DNA of 51,750 nt, from the NCBI GenBank assembly GCA_959596495.1, contig CAUFXK010000003.1, positions 1 through 51,750 on the forward strand, given 5' to 3'. Below are positions 23,565-33,361 of this stretch, in pieces. The notes under the pieces were generated by a model, which worked only from the letters and a program-made list of their open reading frames with translations, did no database searches and was not told the DNA's origin. The position numbers and the translations under genes were made by a program. The first letter of the stretch is position 1. Every line of letters starts with the position of its first letter. The DNA comes from an uncultured Collinsella sp. GTDB lineage: Bacteria; Actinomycetota; Coriobacteriia; Coriobacteriales; Coriobacteriaceae.

Positions 23565-26500
23565 ATGAGTAAGTACACGAGGGGTCTCTTGGCGGTGATA
23601 CTGGCCGTAGTGCTGGTGTTGCCAGCCGCAGCATTCGCCATGCTGCCCGAGGCCAACGCCAGGTCCAGCACGGGAATGGACGGACCGATAATGACCGGAA
23701 AGTTCGTCGACCCCGATACCAGCGGACGCTGGGAAATCTGGGCGGCAGGCCACGGCGGCAATAAGGTAACGACCCAAAACGTCGGCCGAATCTGGACCGA
23801 TAAGACGGTCAAGGCAACCGGGGAAAACGAAGAGTCGGACTTTTTGACCACGCTTTCGGCGATGTCCTCGACGTCTAATTCAACCGTGACAGTCACCACG
23901 CCACTTGACATCGTGATGGTGTTGGATGCCTCCGGCTCGATGGATGATCCTATGGGTGGCGGAGATCGCACCAAGCGTATCGATGCACTGAAGAGCGCTG
24001 CGAACAGCTTTATCAATACCATCGCCAAACAAAACGAGGCTATCGAGGGCGTTGATAGGCAGCATAGGGTTGCCATTGTTAAGTTTGCGGGTGATAAGAC
24101 TGATAAGGTCGGCAATGACACGTACTATCAAGGCCAATACAAGTACAACCACTCGCAGGTAATGAAGGGTTTGACCGATTGCTCCGGCGGCAACGTGAAA
24201 GCTCTTAAGGATACAGTTGCTGGAATCAAGCCAAGCGGTGCTACGCGTGCCGACTATGGTCTGGAACTGGCCGGGGATATCACTTCTGGTCGCGCAGATG
24301 CCAAGAAGATCGTTGTGTTCTTTACCGACGGCAAGCCAACGAGCTACAGCGAGTTTGATTCTGGCGTCGCCGATGCTGCCGTGACGGCTGCCAAGAACAT
24401 GAAGGACAGCAAGGCCACCGTTTATACCATCGGCATCTTTAGTGGAGCGGACCCCGCTGCCGATCCCTCGAAAAAGGGGACAAGCGACGTCAACAAGTTT
24501 ATGCACGCCGTGTCGAGTAATTATCCCGATGCCACGTCGTATGCGAGCGACGAGCTTGGCACACGCGCGGAAAACTCCGACTACTACAAGTCGGCGACCA
24601 ATGCTGAAGAGCTCAAGAAGGTCTTCGACGACATCTCACAGGCCATCACATCGGAGCCGCCTTATCCGACCGAAATCCATAAGGGCTACGACGAGACCAA
24701 GTCCGGCTACATCACGTTTACCGACGAGCTGGGCGACTTTATGCAGGTCGACGGATTTACCGAAGTCGTCATCAACGGCATGTCGTTTACCAAGGCGAGC
24801 AAGACGGTCAACAAAGAAACCAATACCGACACCTACGAGTTTTCCGGCAAGGCAAAAGACCTGCTCATCACCGTGCAGCGTGCTGGCGATGACAATCCCC
24901 GGAAGGGCGATATCGTAACGGTTAACATTCCTGCGTCGTTGATTCCGCTGAGTCACTTTAAGACCGTAGACGGCAAGCTTTCGGTCGACAACGTTAAGCC
25001 CATTCAGGTGAAGTATGCCTCGAGCGTGAAGAGCGCCGCACTTGACAACCTGTTTACGCCCGAGAAGGTAGCAGGGCTCAAGAACTACATCGAGCATAAT
25101 ACGACTGTCGTTGACGGCACCAAGACCGTGAGCTTCTACGCGAACAAGTGGAGCGGTGGTGCGCTGGGTGATACGGTTGCGACCTTTGAGCCGGCCGACA
25201 CCAACCGCTACTACTACTTCCAGAAGCAGACTCCCATTTACGCGGATAAGGACTGCACGCAGCCTGCAAAGAATTCGCTGGCAGATACTGGCACCTATTA
25301 CTACAAGGATGAGTTTGAGGAGCGGGGCTCGAACGGCGAGGCCAAGCCCGCCACTGCTGTCATCGAGTTTGTCGGCGGCGACGCAGCGAAGTTTGACGGC
25401 GCTCTTGTTGCCGACGAGGACGGCAACCTTTCGTTTAGCGTGGGAACCGCGCGTTTGGCCTTTATCGATGAGCTCCACACTACCAAGGGCAGCGTGGGCG
25501 GCAACAGCACTGGTACCGCGACCGACGTTCTCAACCCCAAGTGGAACAACGTGTCTGCCAAGGCGACCGCGACGCATGTCAATTCCTACCTGGGCAACAA
25601 CGGCAAGATCAGCTTTGCGTATGACATGACGCCGGCAATGGTGAACACCAAGGCCAGCTTTGGCCTGACCAAGGTGCTCAAGGGTCGCGACTGGACGAAT
25701 GCTGACGCGTTTGAGTTTGGCCTGACATCCGAGAGCGGCGCCCCGATGCCTGCGGCTAGGACTGCGACCGTGCGCAAGGCTGACCTGGACCAGGGCAAGG
25801 CTGCCATCGACTTCGGCACGATCGAATACACCGAACCTGGCACGTACGTCTACAAGGTCAGTGAAAAGCATGCCGGGACCACGATTGACGGCATCGCCTA
25901 CAGCAAGAACGTCGCGGAGATCACCGTGACGGTAGCGCCCGACAAGAAGGGTGAGCTGAGCGCTGGCGTGAAGGTGACCTCGGGCGAGACCGAGTTCAAG
26001 AACGTTTACGCCACGAATCCTGTTGAGTCCAGCGTCACCGACCAGATTACCGTGACCAAGTCTCTGACCGGGCGTGACCTTACGGCCGACGAGTTCAGCT
26101 TTGAGCTGCTCGAAATCATTGACAAGGAAGTTAAGCCTGTCGAGACCGTTAAGAACGCCGCCGACGGCAAGGTGACGTTCAGTGCCATCAAGTACACCGA
26201 GATCGGCCAGCACACCTACAAGCTGCATGAGGTTAAGGGCAACGCCGGCGGTATTGACTACGATGACGCGGTCTACACCATCGTGACGACCATCGCCGAT
26301 AACGGCAAGGGCCAGCTGGTTGCCACGCACGAGCTGAAGGACGCCAAGGACGTCAAGAGCATCGAGTTCAAGAACGCCTACACCACGAATGCTACCGAGG
26401 CATCGCTTGCGGGTATCAAGAATCTGCAGGTTGACGACGCTCTGACCCCGGCTGATATCACCGGCAAGTTCACCTTTACCGTGACCGGTGAAGAGGGCGC

Positions 26501-29500
26501 GCCTATGCCTGCGAGCACGAGCGTGCACAACGACGTTGACGGCAAGGTCGACTTTGGCAAGATCGCCTTTACGCTCGACGACCTTAACAAGGCTCTGGGC
26601 GAGAAGCCCGAGAAGCGCGAGCACACCTTTACCTACACCGTGACCGAGTCCGGCGAAGTGGCTGGCGTGACCAACGACGCCAAGCTGTCGCGCAAGGTTT
26701 CCTTCACCGTGACTGATGACGGCAAGGGCAATCTGAGCGTATCCCGCAAGCCGGACGGCGATGTGGCATTTACGTTCACCAATACCTATAACGTGACGCC
26801 TGTCGAGACGAGCGTTACCGACCAGATCACCGCGAACAAGGTCCTGACTGGCCGCAATCTCATGGACAGCGAGTTCTCCTTCGAGCTCGTCGAGGGCGAC
26901 AAGGTCGTCGCCACCGGCAAGAACGACGCCGAGGGCAAGATCACGATGGGCGCCGTGAAGTACGACAAGGCCGGCAAGCACACCTACACGCTGCGCGAGG
27001 CCAACGGCGGAACCACCAGCAAGGGCATCACCTACAGTGACGCCGAGTACACCATCGAGACCACCATCACGGACAACGGCGACGGCACCCTCAAGGCCGA
27101 GCATGTCCTGAAGGACGCCAAGACCGCAACCTTCAAGAACACTTACAGCGTGACCCCGACCGATGCAGACCTCGACTTTGACCTGAGCAAGGCCATCGAC
27201 GGTCGCGAGTGGACGGATGGGGACGAGTTCGGCTTTACCATTACCGCCCCCGATGGCGCTCCGCTACCCGATCCTGCAACCGTAACCGTGAGCAAGCACG
27301 ATGCGAAGGACGGCATTGCCGCCATCAAGTTCGGCAAGATTCGCTACACGGCTGCCGGAACCTACAAGTACGAGATCCGCGAGAACGCGGGTAATACGGT
27401 CGGCATGACGTATGACTCCCACGTCGCGACCGCCGAAGTAACCGTGACCGAGGACGGCGAGGGCAAGCTGACCGCCAATGTCACCAAGAAGGAAAACGGA
27501 CGCTTTACCAACACGTACCGCACTGAGCTTAGCTACACCGCGGCCGGCGGTCTGTGGCTCAGCAAGTATCTGGACGGCCGCCCCATGACCGAGGGCCAGT
27601 TCACGTTTACCGTGACGCCTGCCGACGAGGCCTCGGCCAACGCGCTTGGCCTGCTGCCCGGAGCCAACAACTTCAAGTCCCCTGCGACGGCAGAGGCAAC
27701 GGTCGGACTGATCGACATTCTGGCTGGTCATGAGGTTAAATTTACGCAGGCTGACGCCGGCAAGACCTTCAAGTACACCGTGGCCGAAAAGAACGACGGC
27801 CAGCCCGGTTACACCTACGATGACGCCGTACGCACGGTGACGATTGCCATCGCCGACGACACCGCCGGTACGCTCACTGCTACGACGACCGTTTCCGGTG
27901 GTCCCGAGGGCACGCATGAGACGGTCCACAAGAGTGGCGAGAACAAGGTCGAGAAAGCCCTGGTGCCGTTCCACAACAGTTACAGCGCTACGACCAACAC
28001 GCCTGGTGGCACCGCTGCTCAGGTCGTTGCCACCAAGACTCTGACCGGCCGCCCGATGGCCGACGGCGAGTTCTGGTTCGGCATCGCCTATCAGGGTGAG
28101 CTTGTGGCATACGAAAACCTCAAGCCCAATATCGGCGGGCACGTGAGCTTTGATACGCTGCACTACGACACCAAGATGCTTGCTAATCTTGAGGCTGCTG
28201 GGCTTGCTTATCGTACCGATAAGGACGGCAAGCTTGCCTGGACCATTAACTACACGGCCTACGAAGATTTATTCGGGCTGCCGAATGGCGTTTCCGCTAC
28301 AACGTGGAGCTTTGGCTTTAAGGTTATCGTCGTCGACAACGGTGACGGTACCCTGACGGCAACGGTCGACTACGGCGGCGTCGAGCCCTTGTTCGAGAAC
28401 GTCTACGGCGCCGAAGCCGTCGATGCCGCGCTCACCGGCACTAAGAAGCTCCAAGCTGCCGAGGGCCTGACCCCGGCTGACATCACGGGCAAGTTCACCT
28501 TTACCGTGACCGCCGACGAGGCTGGTGCCCCGATGCCCGAGCGCACGACCGCAACCAACGACGCGGCTGGCAACGTGGGCTTTGGCAAGATCCACTTTAC
28601 GCTCGAGGACCTCAACCGCGCTCTGGGCGTGACGACCGATGCTTCTGACGACGCATCGAGCGACGCCGAAGCCAACACCGGTGAGGCCGAGGTTGACGCC
28701 GACGCTGCCGAGACCGATGAGTCCAACGACGAGTCCGATCCCGCAACCCCCACCGCTCCGCGCTCGCACACCTTTACCTATACGGTGACCGAGTCCGGTA
28801 GCGTCCCTGGCGTGACCAACGACCCCAACGCCACGCGCAAGGTTTCCTACACCGTGACTGACGACGGCGCCGGACATCTGAGTGTCGTGCGCAACGGCGA
28901 CGACGGTGCGGACTTCACGTTCACCAACACCTACGTCGTGGCGCCCACCGACTCTTCCGTGACCGATCAGGTCAAGACGGTTAAGCGTCTGACCGGACGT
29001 GACCTTGCAACCGGCGAGTTCACGTTTGAACTGCTCGAGGACGGCGTGGTTGTCGCCAGCGGCACCAACGACGCCAACGGCAACGTTACGCTGAGCCCGA
29101 TCCACTACGAGGCGCCCGGTACGCACACGTACACGCTGCGCGAGGCTCGCCCGAACGCGCTTAGCCTGTACAAGGGTGTCACCTATGACGGCACGACCTA
29201 CACCGTCGTGACCACCGTCTCCGACAATGGCGACGGCACGCTGACCGCGACGCACAAGCTCGAGGGAACCACCGAGTCGGCTGGCTTTACCAACAAGTAT
29301 CACGCCATGCCCACGCAGGTCTCCATCGGCGCCATCAAGGTGCTCGAGGGACGCGAGCTCAAGAAGGACGAGTTTAGCTTTAAGCTCGTTGGCGAGGACA
29401 TCGAGTCCACCGTCACCAACGATGCCGATGGCAAGATCAACTTCGACAAGTTCGAGTACAGCGAGCCCGGTACGTACGTCTACACCATCAGCGAGGTCAA

Positions 29501-29834
29501 GGGCGACGAGGCCGGTATGACCTATGACAAGTCCGTCTTTACCGCGACCGTCAACGTGGTCGACGACGGCGAGGGCAACCTCAAGGCGAACGTCGCCTTT
29601 ACCAAGGGCGACAAGAGCGTCGAGGGTATCGTGTTCAACAACACGTACAAGAAGCCCGAGACGCCCGTGCCGACGCCCGATCCCGACACGCCCAAGACCG
29701 TGACGAACATCGTCAAGACGGTCAAGGGTTTCCTGCCCACCACGGGTGACCAGCAGGCCGCTGCACTGCTCATGGCATTTGTTATTGCCATGGCCGGCGT
29801 CGGAGCCCTGGTCTGGGGTATCCGTAAGCGCTAG
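23565..29834 (+). CDS. Giant LPXTG cell-wall protein with vWA domain and ten pilin-like repeats
   Basis: The 2089-residue surface protein starts with a signal peptide (about 1-32, ending PEANA). A von Willebrand A domain (about 112-350) follows, with the metal-site motif DASGS at 121-125 and FFTDGKP. After a spacer come ten repeats of 110-170 residues (about 697-2030) of the Spy0128/FctA pilin type. Most have a GR-[DEN] motif near the start (LKGRDW, LTGRDL, LEGREL) and a Y-x-Y-x-[IV]-x-E segment, the E-box that catalyses intramolecular isopeptide bonds. Repeats 3 and 8 form a sub-type with PADITGKFTFTVT, and repeat 8 carries an extra acidic loop. The C-terminus has LPTTGD at 2057, a hydrophobic helix and RKR, the sortase signal. 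It is probably an adhesin or pilus tip protein; no sortase gene is in the window. GAAGGGAG precedes the start. Confidence 0.93.
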   Translation: MSKYTRGLLAVILAVVLVLPAAAFAMLPEANARSSTGMDGPIMTGKFVDPDTSGRWEIWAAGHGGNKVTTQNVGRIWTDKTVKATGENEESDFLTTLSAMSSTSNSTVTVTTPLDIVMVLDASGSMDDPMGGGDRTKRIDALKSAANSFINTIAKQNEAIEGVDRQHRVAIVKFAGDKTDKVGNDTYYQGQYKYNHSQVMKGLTDCSGGNVKALKDTVAGIKPSGATRADYGLELAGDITSGRADAKKIVVFFTDGKPTSYSEFDSGVADAAVTAAKNMKDSKATVYTIGIFSGADPAADPSKKGTSDVNKFMHAVSSNYPDATSYASDELGTRAENSDYYKSATNAEELKKVFDDISQAITSEPPYPTEIHKGYDETKSGYITFTDELGDFMQVDGFTEVVINGMSFTKASKTVNKETNTDTYEFSGKAKDLLITVQRAGDDNPRKGDIVTVNIPASLIPLSHFKTVDGKLSVDNVKPIQVKYASSVKSAALDNLFTPEKVAGLKNYIEHNTTVVDGTKTVSFYANKWSGGALGDTVATFEPADTNRYYYFQKQTPIYADKDCTQPAKNSLADTGTYYYKDEFEERGSNGEAKPATAVIEFVGGDAAKFDGALVADEDGNLSFSVGTARLAFIDELHTTKGSVGGNSTGTATDVLNPKWNNVSAKATATHVNSYLGNNGKISFAYDMTPAMVNTKASFGLTKVLKGRDWTNADAFEFGLTSESGAPMPAARTATVRKADLDQGKAAIDFGTIEYTEPGTYVYKVSEKHAGTTIDGIAYSKNVAEITVTVAPDKKGELSAGVKVTSGETEFKNVYATNPVESSVTDQITVTKSLTGRDLTADEFSFELLEIIDKEVKPVETVKNAADGKVTFSAIKYTEIGQHTYKLHEVKGNAGGIDYDDAVYTIVTTIADNGKGQLVATHELKDAKDVKSIEFKNAYTTNATEASLAGIKNLQVDDALTPADITGKFTFTVTGEEGAPMPASTSVHNDVDGKVDFGKIAFTLDDLNKALGEKPEKREHTFTYTVTESGEVAGVTNDAKLSRKVSFTVTDDGKGNLSVSRKPDGDVAFTFTNTYNVTPVETSVTDQITANKVLTGRNLMDSEFSFELVEGDKVVATGKNDAEGKITMGAVKYDKAGKHTYTLREANGGTTSKGITYSDAEYTIETTITDNGDGTLKAEHVLKDAKTATFKNTYSVTPTDADLDFDLSKAIDGREWTDGDEFGFTITAPDGAPLPDPATVTVSKHDAKDGIAAIKFGKIRYTAAGTYKYEIRENAGNTVGMTYDSHVATAEVTVTEDGEGKLTANVTKKENGRFTNTYRTELSYTAAGGLWLSKYLDGRPMTEGQFTFTVTPADEASANALGLLPGANNFKSPATAEATVGLIDILAGHEVKFTQADAGKTFKYTVAEKNDGQPGYTYDDAVRTVTIAIADDTAGTLTATTTVSGGPEGTHETVHKSGENKVEKALVPFHNSYSATTNTPGGTAAQVVATKTLTGRPMADGEFWFGIAYQGELVAYENLKPNIGGHVSFDTLHYDTKMLANLEAAGLAYRTDKDGKLAWTINYTAYEDLFGLPNGVSATTWSFGFKVIVVDNGDGTLTATVDYGGVEPLFENVYGAEAVDAALTGTKKLQAAEGLTPADITGKFTFTVTADEAGAPMPERTTATNDAAGNVGFGKIHFTLEDLNRALGVTTDASDDASSDAEANTGEAEVDADAAETDESNDESDPATPTAPRSHTFTYTVTESGSVPGVTNDPNATRKVSYTVTDDGAGHLSVVRNGDDGADFTFTNTYVVAPTDSSVTDQVKTVKRLTGRDLATGEFTFELLEDGVVVASGTNDANGNVTLSPIHYEAPGTHTYTLREARPNALSLYKGVTYDGTTYTVVTTVSDNGDGTLTATHKLEGTTESAGFTNKYHAMPTQVSIGAIKVLEGRELKKDEFSFKLVGEDIESTVTNDADGKINFDKFEYSEPGTYVYTISEVKGDEAGMTYDKSVFTATVNVVDDGEGNLKANVAFTKGDKSVEGIVFNNTYKKPETPVPTPDPDTPKTVTNIVKTVKGFLPTTGDQQAAALLMAFVIAMAGVGALVWGIRKR

Positions 29835-29847
29835 GCACGCTGGCAGC

Positions 29848-29871
29848 GCCCGGGGCCAAAAGGCCCCGGGC
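29848..29871. terminator. Hairpin just after the surface-protein gene
   Basis: The perfect 10-bp arms GCCCGGGGCC / GGCCCCGGGC with loop AAAA lie 14 bp after the stop. No T run follows. The shape is like the hairpin after the ech operon. Confidence 0.6.
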
Positions 29872-29913
29872 GACCGGCGGGGAGCCAGAACATAGCCCCA
29901 CCCCCCACCCCCA

Positions 29914-29955
29914 GCCGCCACGGAGACGTCTCCCTTCTCCGTGGCGGCACTTTTG
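29914..29955 (+). terminator. Second terminator-like hairpin after the surface-protein gene
   Basis: The 13-bp perfect arms GCCGCCACGGAGA (29914-29926) and complement (29936-29948) are followed by ACTTTTG. Together with the preceding hairpin this is a tandem stop for a long transcript. Confidence 0.7.
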
Positions 29956-29975
29956 TGCGCAGGGGAGGAAGGGCC

Positions 29976-30135
29976 GCCACGAAATCGGCCCATCTACTAC
30001 GTTTATCCCCTTACCCCCAACCATGCCAAAAAACGCGAAAACAAAACCGCAGGTAGAACGCCTGCGATTTTCTGGAAAACGGGGGTATGGTTGGGGGTAT
30101 CGAGTCAAACGTAGTAGATGGGCCGATTTCGTGGC
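29976..30135. repeat. Type B nested palindrome (copy B3)
   Basis: The 30-bp outer arms are almost perfect (29976-30005 and 30106-30135). The middle stem pairs CCCCCAACCAT with ATGGTTGGGGG perfectly. The inner hairpin AAAACCGCAGG ... CCTGCGATTTT is at 30043-30071. Confidence 0.9.
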
Positions 30136-30145
30136 GAGCGGTTCC

Positions 30146-30184
30146 GGCTGATCCCCCGGGGACGGAGGAAAACGGATCATTTTG
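30146..30184 (+). repeat. Type C linker motif (copy C5)
   Basis: Forward copy almost identical to C4, lying between B3 and A3. Confidence 0.75.
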
Positions 30185-30227
30185 GTCCCGCAAGGCTTGC
30201 GGAGGCACTCGTGCAGGGCCGCCCGAA

Positions 30228-30381
30228 CAAAACTATGCCGGTTTACGGGGCCGGATTCCGAATCCCCGACCATACCGAAAAGCGTGAAAATAAAACCGCA
30301 GGTAGACGAGTTGCCATTTTGTGGAAAACGCGAGTATGGACGGGGTTCCTGGGTTTAGCCCCGTAAACCGGCATAGTTTTG
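30228..30381. repeat. Type A nested palindrome (copy A3)
   Basis: The outer arms (30228-30251 and 30358-30381) are perfect over 24 bp. The middle stem is CCCCGACCATAC (30264-30275) with GTATGGACGGGG (30334-30345). Here B comes before A, the opposite order from the other two loci. Confidence 0.88.
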
Positions 30382-30441
30382 AAATGGTATCAAATCGGTA
30401 ACAGCCATTTTGCTATGCCGGGGCGGTCGGCCGTTGGGTAA

Positions 30442-31071
30442 TTACCCTCGCAGGTAGGCGATGGCGATCTGCGTGCGGTTGCGCAGGCCCATTTTGGCCA
30501 GGATCGAGCTGATGTGGTTGCGCACCGTGCCTTCTCCCATATAAGCCGTGGCGGCAATCTCCTTGTTATCGAGGCCGCGGGCGATGAGCTCGGCGACTTC
30601 GAACTCGCGGTCGGTCAGGCTGGCAAAGGCTGCGGGCCGGCGGGGCGTGCCCGTCTTGTCGCCCATCCCGTCAAAGTCAACATCTTCGATCGCCTTGCCC
30701 TCGAGCACGCGTTTGCCATCCATGACCTGTGCCAACGCTGGCGGAATGGCGGCGACATCGGTCTTGATCAGGTAACCGCGGGCGCCCAGCTTGAGCGCCG
30801 ACACAATGTACTCGTCATCCGAGAATGTCGTCAGAAACACCACGCGTGCCGCGGGGTCGTGCTCAAGGATCTCGCGCGCCGCCGAAAGGCCGTCGCGCCC
30901 CGGCATCTGAATGTCGAGCAGCGCGATATCGGGTGCGAGTTCGGCGTAGAGTGCCACCGCGTCGTTGCCGTCGGCTCCGGTGCCCACCACTTCGATCTGC
31001 GGCTGGGCGCCCAGGATAATCTTGAGCGAATCGACTACCAAGCGGTCGTCGTCGACAACTATGAGCCTCAT
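30442..31071 (-). CDS. NarL/LuxR-type response regulator
   Basis: The 209-residue cytosolic regulator has a receiver domain (VVDDDRLVVDSL, phosphoacceptor in IALLDIQMPGRDG near residue 54, then LTTF and the K of LIKTD). A LuxR-type helix-turn-helix follows (LTDREFEVAELIARGLDNKE, then EGTVRNHISSILAKMGL). It overlaps the kinase stop codon by 3 bases (ATGA arrangement), so the two form a pair. It probably controls the divergent ABC exporter. A linker of about 25 residues between the domains contains GDKTGTPRR. Confidence 0.95.
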   Translation of the reverse strand: MRLIVVDDDRLVVDSLKIILGAQPQIEVVGTGADGNDAVALYAELAPDIALLDIQMPGRDGLSAAREILEHDPAARVVFLTTFSDDEYIVSALKLGARGYLIKTDVAAIPPALAQVMDGKRVLEGKAIEDVDFDGMGDKTGTPRRPAAFASLTDREFEVAELIARGLDNKEIAATAYMGEGTVRNHISSILAKMGLRNRTQIAIAYLRG

Positions 31072-32213
31072 CGGGCGTCATCTCCTTGCTGTTTGGGGAC
31101 GGTGGCAAACACGCGCCAGCCGGGGGCGCCGGCGCGCAGGCCGGCGGTGAAGGTTCCGCCAAGCGCCTCGACGCGCTCACGCATGGAGACGAGCCCCATG
31201 CCTTCTGCGACGTTGCTGCTGCTCGCCGGGGTCGCGTCCGCGCCATCATCGGTAACGATGAGCTGGTAAAACGATGGATGCTCCATGCACCGCACGGTAA
31301 TGGTTTTGGCATGGGCGTGGCGCATGGCGTTGGAAAGCGCCTCGCGCAGCACCGCCGCAAAGCAGTTGGCGACGTTGGCGGGCGCATGCTCGGCCAAAAC
31401 CTCAAGCCCAATCTGCGGACCGCCGTCCGAGCGCGCGCCTTCAACGATGCGTTCGAGCTGCACGGAGAGGTTGGTCGCATTGTCGTTGAGCGCGTGGACG
31501 CTGGCGCGCACGAGCTGGAGCGCCTCGTCAACGGTGTATTTGACGTCGGCGAAATCGGCGGCAACGCCGGGCTCGTTGGCATGGACCACGCGCAGGGCTT
31601 CGGTTTGAAGCGAAGCGCGCGTGAGCTGGTGGCCCACGTTATCGTGGATTTCGCGCGCGATGCGGGCGCGTTCGGCGAGCGTCGCGAGCTCGACTTCGTA
31701 GTCCTGGCGGTCGGCGAGGTCGCGGTTGCGTGCCTCGAGTGCCAGGGCGCGTTCTTGCAGCTTGTCGCGGGTGCGACGCATGCGTTCCTGTTCGCGCTCC
31801 AGCTGCGCGGTGCGCAGCGACAGCAACGTGGCGGCGACCGAAAGGATGGCGGTCAGCAGGAGCGTTCGGGTGGTGAGCGCGCCGCCGCGAAGGTCCGCGA
31901 CGAGCGCACAGGCAAAGACAGCGCCGACACCCAGCGCGATCCAGGCGTGCTCACGGCGCACGCGCCGCGCGATGTCATAGAGGGCGAGAGGCGCGAACGG
32001 CACAAACGGCGGCACGAAGACAGCCGCGATGACGTAGGCGTAGCTGCCGGCCTCGCTGGCGCGACGGGCGCGTTCTCCCTGCGCGACCTCGGCCAGCGCG
32101 GCGATGACAACGCCAAGGCAAAACGCCGCGACCAGGCGAGCATCCACAGCAAGGCCCGTGGCGGCTGCGATGCAGCACGCCAGCACGATCGATTTGTCGA
32201 ATAGCCTGTTCAT
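31068..32213 (-). CDS. DesK/NarX-type sensor histidine kinase
   Basis: The 381 residues have an N-terminal membrane region of about five or six helices (about 10-140) without a large outside domain. A coiled coil follows, then the HisKA_3 box ERARIAREIHDNVGHQLTRA with the phosphorylated His, then an HATPase domain (LREALSNAMRHAHAKTI, VTDDGADATP, GMGLVSMRERVEALGG). This plan is typical of kinases that respond to membrane stress or to antimicrobial peptides sensed with ABC exporters. The start is ATG 32213, at the first membrane helix; no strong ribosome binding site is seen. TACAAT lies just upstream, so a very short leader is possible. Confidence 0.92.
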   Translation of the reverse strand: MNRLFDKSIVLACCIAAATGLAVDARLVAAFCLGVVIAALAEVAQGERARRASEAGSYAYVIAAVFVPPFVPFAPLALYDIARRVRREHAWIALGVGAVFACALVADLRGGALTTRTLLLTAILSVAATLLSLRTAQLEREQERMRRTRDKLQERALALEARNRDLADRQDYEVELATLAERARIAREIHDNVGHQLTRASLQTEALRVVHANEPGVAADFADVKYTVDEALQLVRASVHALNDNATNLSVQLERIVEGARSDGGPQIGLEVLAEHAPANVANCFAAVLREALSNAMRHAHAKTITVRCMEHPSFYQLIVTDDGADATPASSSNVAEGMGLVSMRERVEALGGTFTAGLRAGAPGWRVFATVPKQQGDDAR

Positions 32214-32413
32214 ACGGGTATTGTACGCGATGCCGCGCACGGGGGAGGCGCCACTCAGAGCAAGCGTGACATTCCTCCCACGCGGCGGGGCGGTCGCGTC
32301 AGCAGGCCGCACGACCAAGACCTCCGCACTCGTGACAAAGCTCACTGGTGCGCGCCGTCAGCTCTTGCGATGATGCAATCGTACCGGGCCGCAAGCAACA
32401 GAAGGGCCGCCTC

Positions 32414-33352
32414 ATGACAGACATCGTCCACGTCGAAAACCTCGTTAAGCGCTACGACGACCTTATTGCGCTCGACCACTTTAATCTGAGTATCGCTTCC
32501 GGCGAGATCTTTGGCCTGCTGGGCCCCAACGGCTCGGGCAAGACCACGTCCATCAACTGCATCCTGCAGCTGCTCGCCTACGACAAGGGCACCATCGAGC
32601 TGTTCGGCGAGCGCATGACGCCCGCCCGCTACGATCTCAAGCGCCGCATCGGTGTGGTGCCGCAGCAGGTGGCGGTGTTCGACGAGCTCACCGTGCGCGA
32701 GAACATCGACTATTTCTGCAGTCTCTACGTCAACGACCGCAAGCGCCGCCGCGCGCTGGTGGACGAGGCGATCGACTTTGTCGGCCTGGGCGACTTTACC
32801 AAGTTCCGCCCCGGCAAGCTCTCGGGCGGCCTGGCGCGTCGTCTCAACATTGCCTGCGGCATCGCGCACAAGCCCGAGCTCATCTTTTTTGACGAACCCA
32901 CGGTGGCGGTCGACCCGCAAAGCCGCAACGCCATCCTGGAGGGCATCTGCCGCCTGCGCGACGAGGGCGCCACGGTGGTGTATACCAGCCATTACATGGA
33001 GGAAGTCGAGCAGATCTGCAGCCGCATCATGATCATGGACGGCGGCCGCGTGCTGGCGCAGGGCACTAACGACGAGCTCAAGCGCATGATTCAGATGGGC
33101 GAGAAGATTGTAATCGAGGTCGGCGAGGTTCCGAGTGCGGCGCTCGGTGCCGTCGCAAGCCTGCCGCACGTTCTGGACCTTTCGGCAACGGCGGGACAGC
33201 TCACGTTTTCGTGCGAAGCGAGCCCGCACAACCTGACGGACATTCTCGATGCGCTGCGCTCGCATGACGTGCCGCTCGGCCGCATCTATTCCGAACCGCC
33301 GACCCTCAACGACGTGTTCCTCGAGATCACCGGTCGCGAGCTGCGCGACTAG
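32414..33352 (+). CDS. ABC exporter ATPase (DrrA/CcmA type)
   Basis: The 312-residue ATPase powers an export complex with the two following permeases. It has Walker A GPNGSGKTT, Q-loop VVPQQVAVF, signature LSGGLARRLNIA, Walker B LIFFDEPTVAVDP and the H-loop YTSHYMEE. A C-terminal extension of about 85 residues is common in drug and antibiotic exporters. The start at 32414 has GAAGGG upstream. It is divergent from the kinase gene, with about 200 bp between, where the regulator would bind. Confidence 0.94.
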   Translation: MTDIVHVENLVKRYDDLIALDHFNLSIASGEIFGLLGPNGSGKTTSINCILQLLAYDKGTIELFGERMTPARYDLKRRIGVVPQQVAVFDELTVRENIDYFCSLYVNDRKRRRALVDEAIDFVGLGDFTKFRPGKLSGGLARRLNIACGIAHKPELIFFDEPTVAVDPQSRNAILEGICRLRDEGATVVYTSHYMEEVEQICSRIMIMDGGRVLAQGTNDELKRMIQMGEKIVIEVGEVPSAALGAVASLPHVLDLSATAGQLTFSCEASPHNLTDILDALRSHDVPLGRIYSEPPTLNDVFLEITGRELRD

Positions 33353-33361
33353 GGGGCGGCC

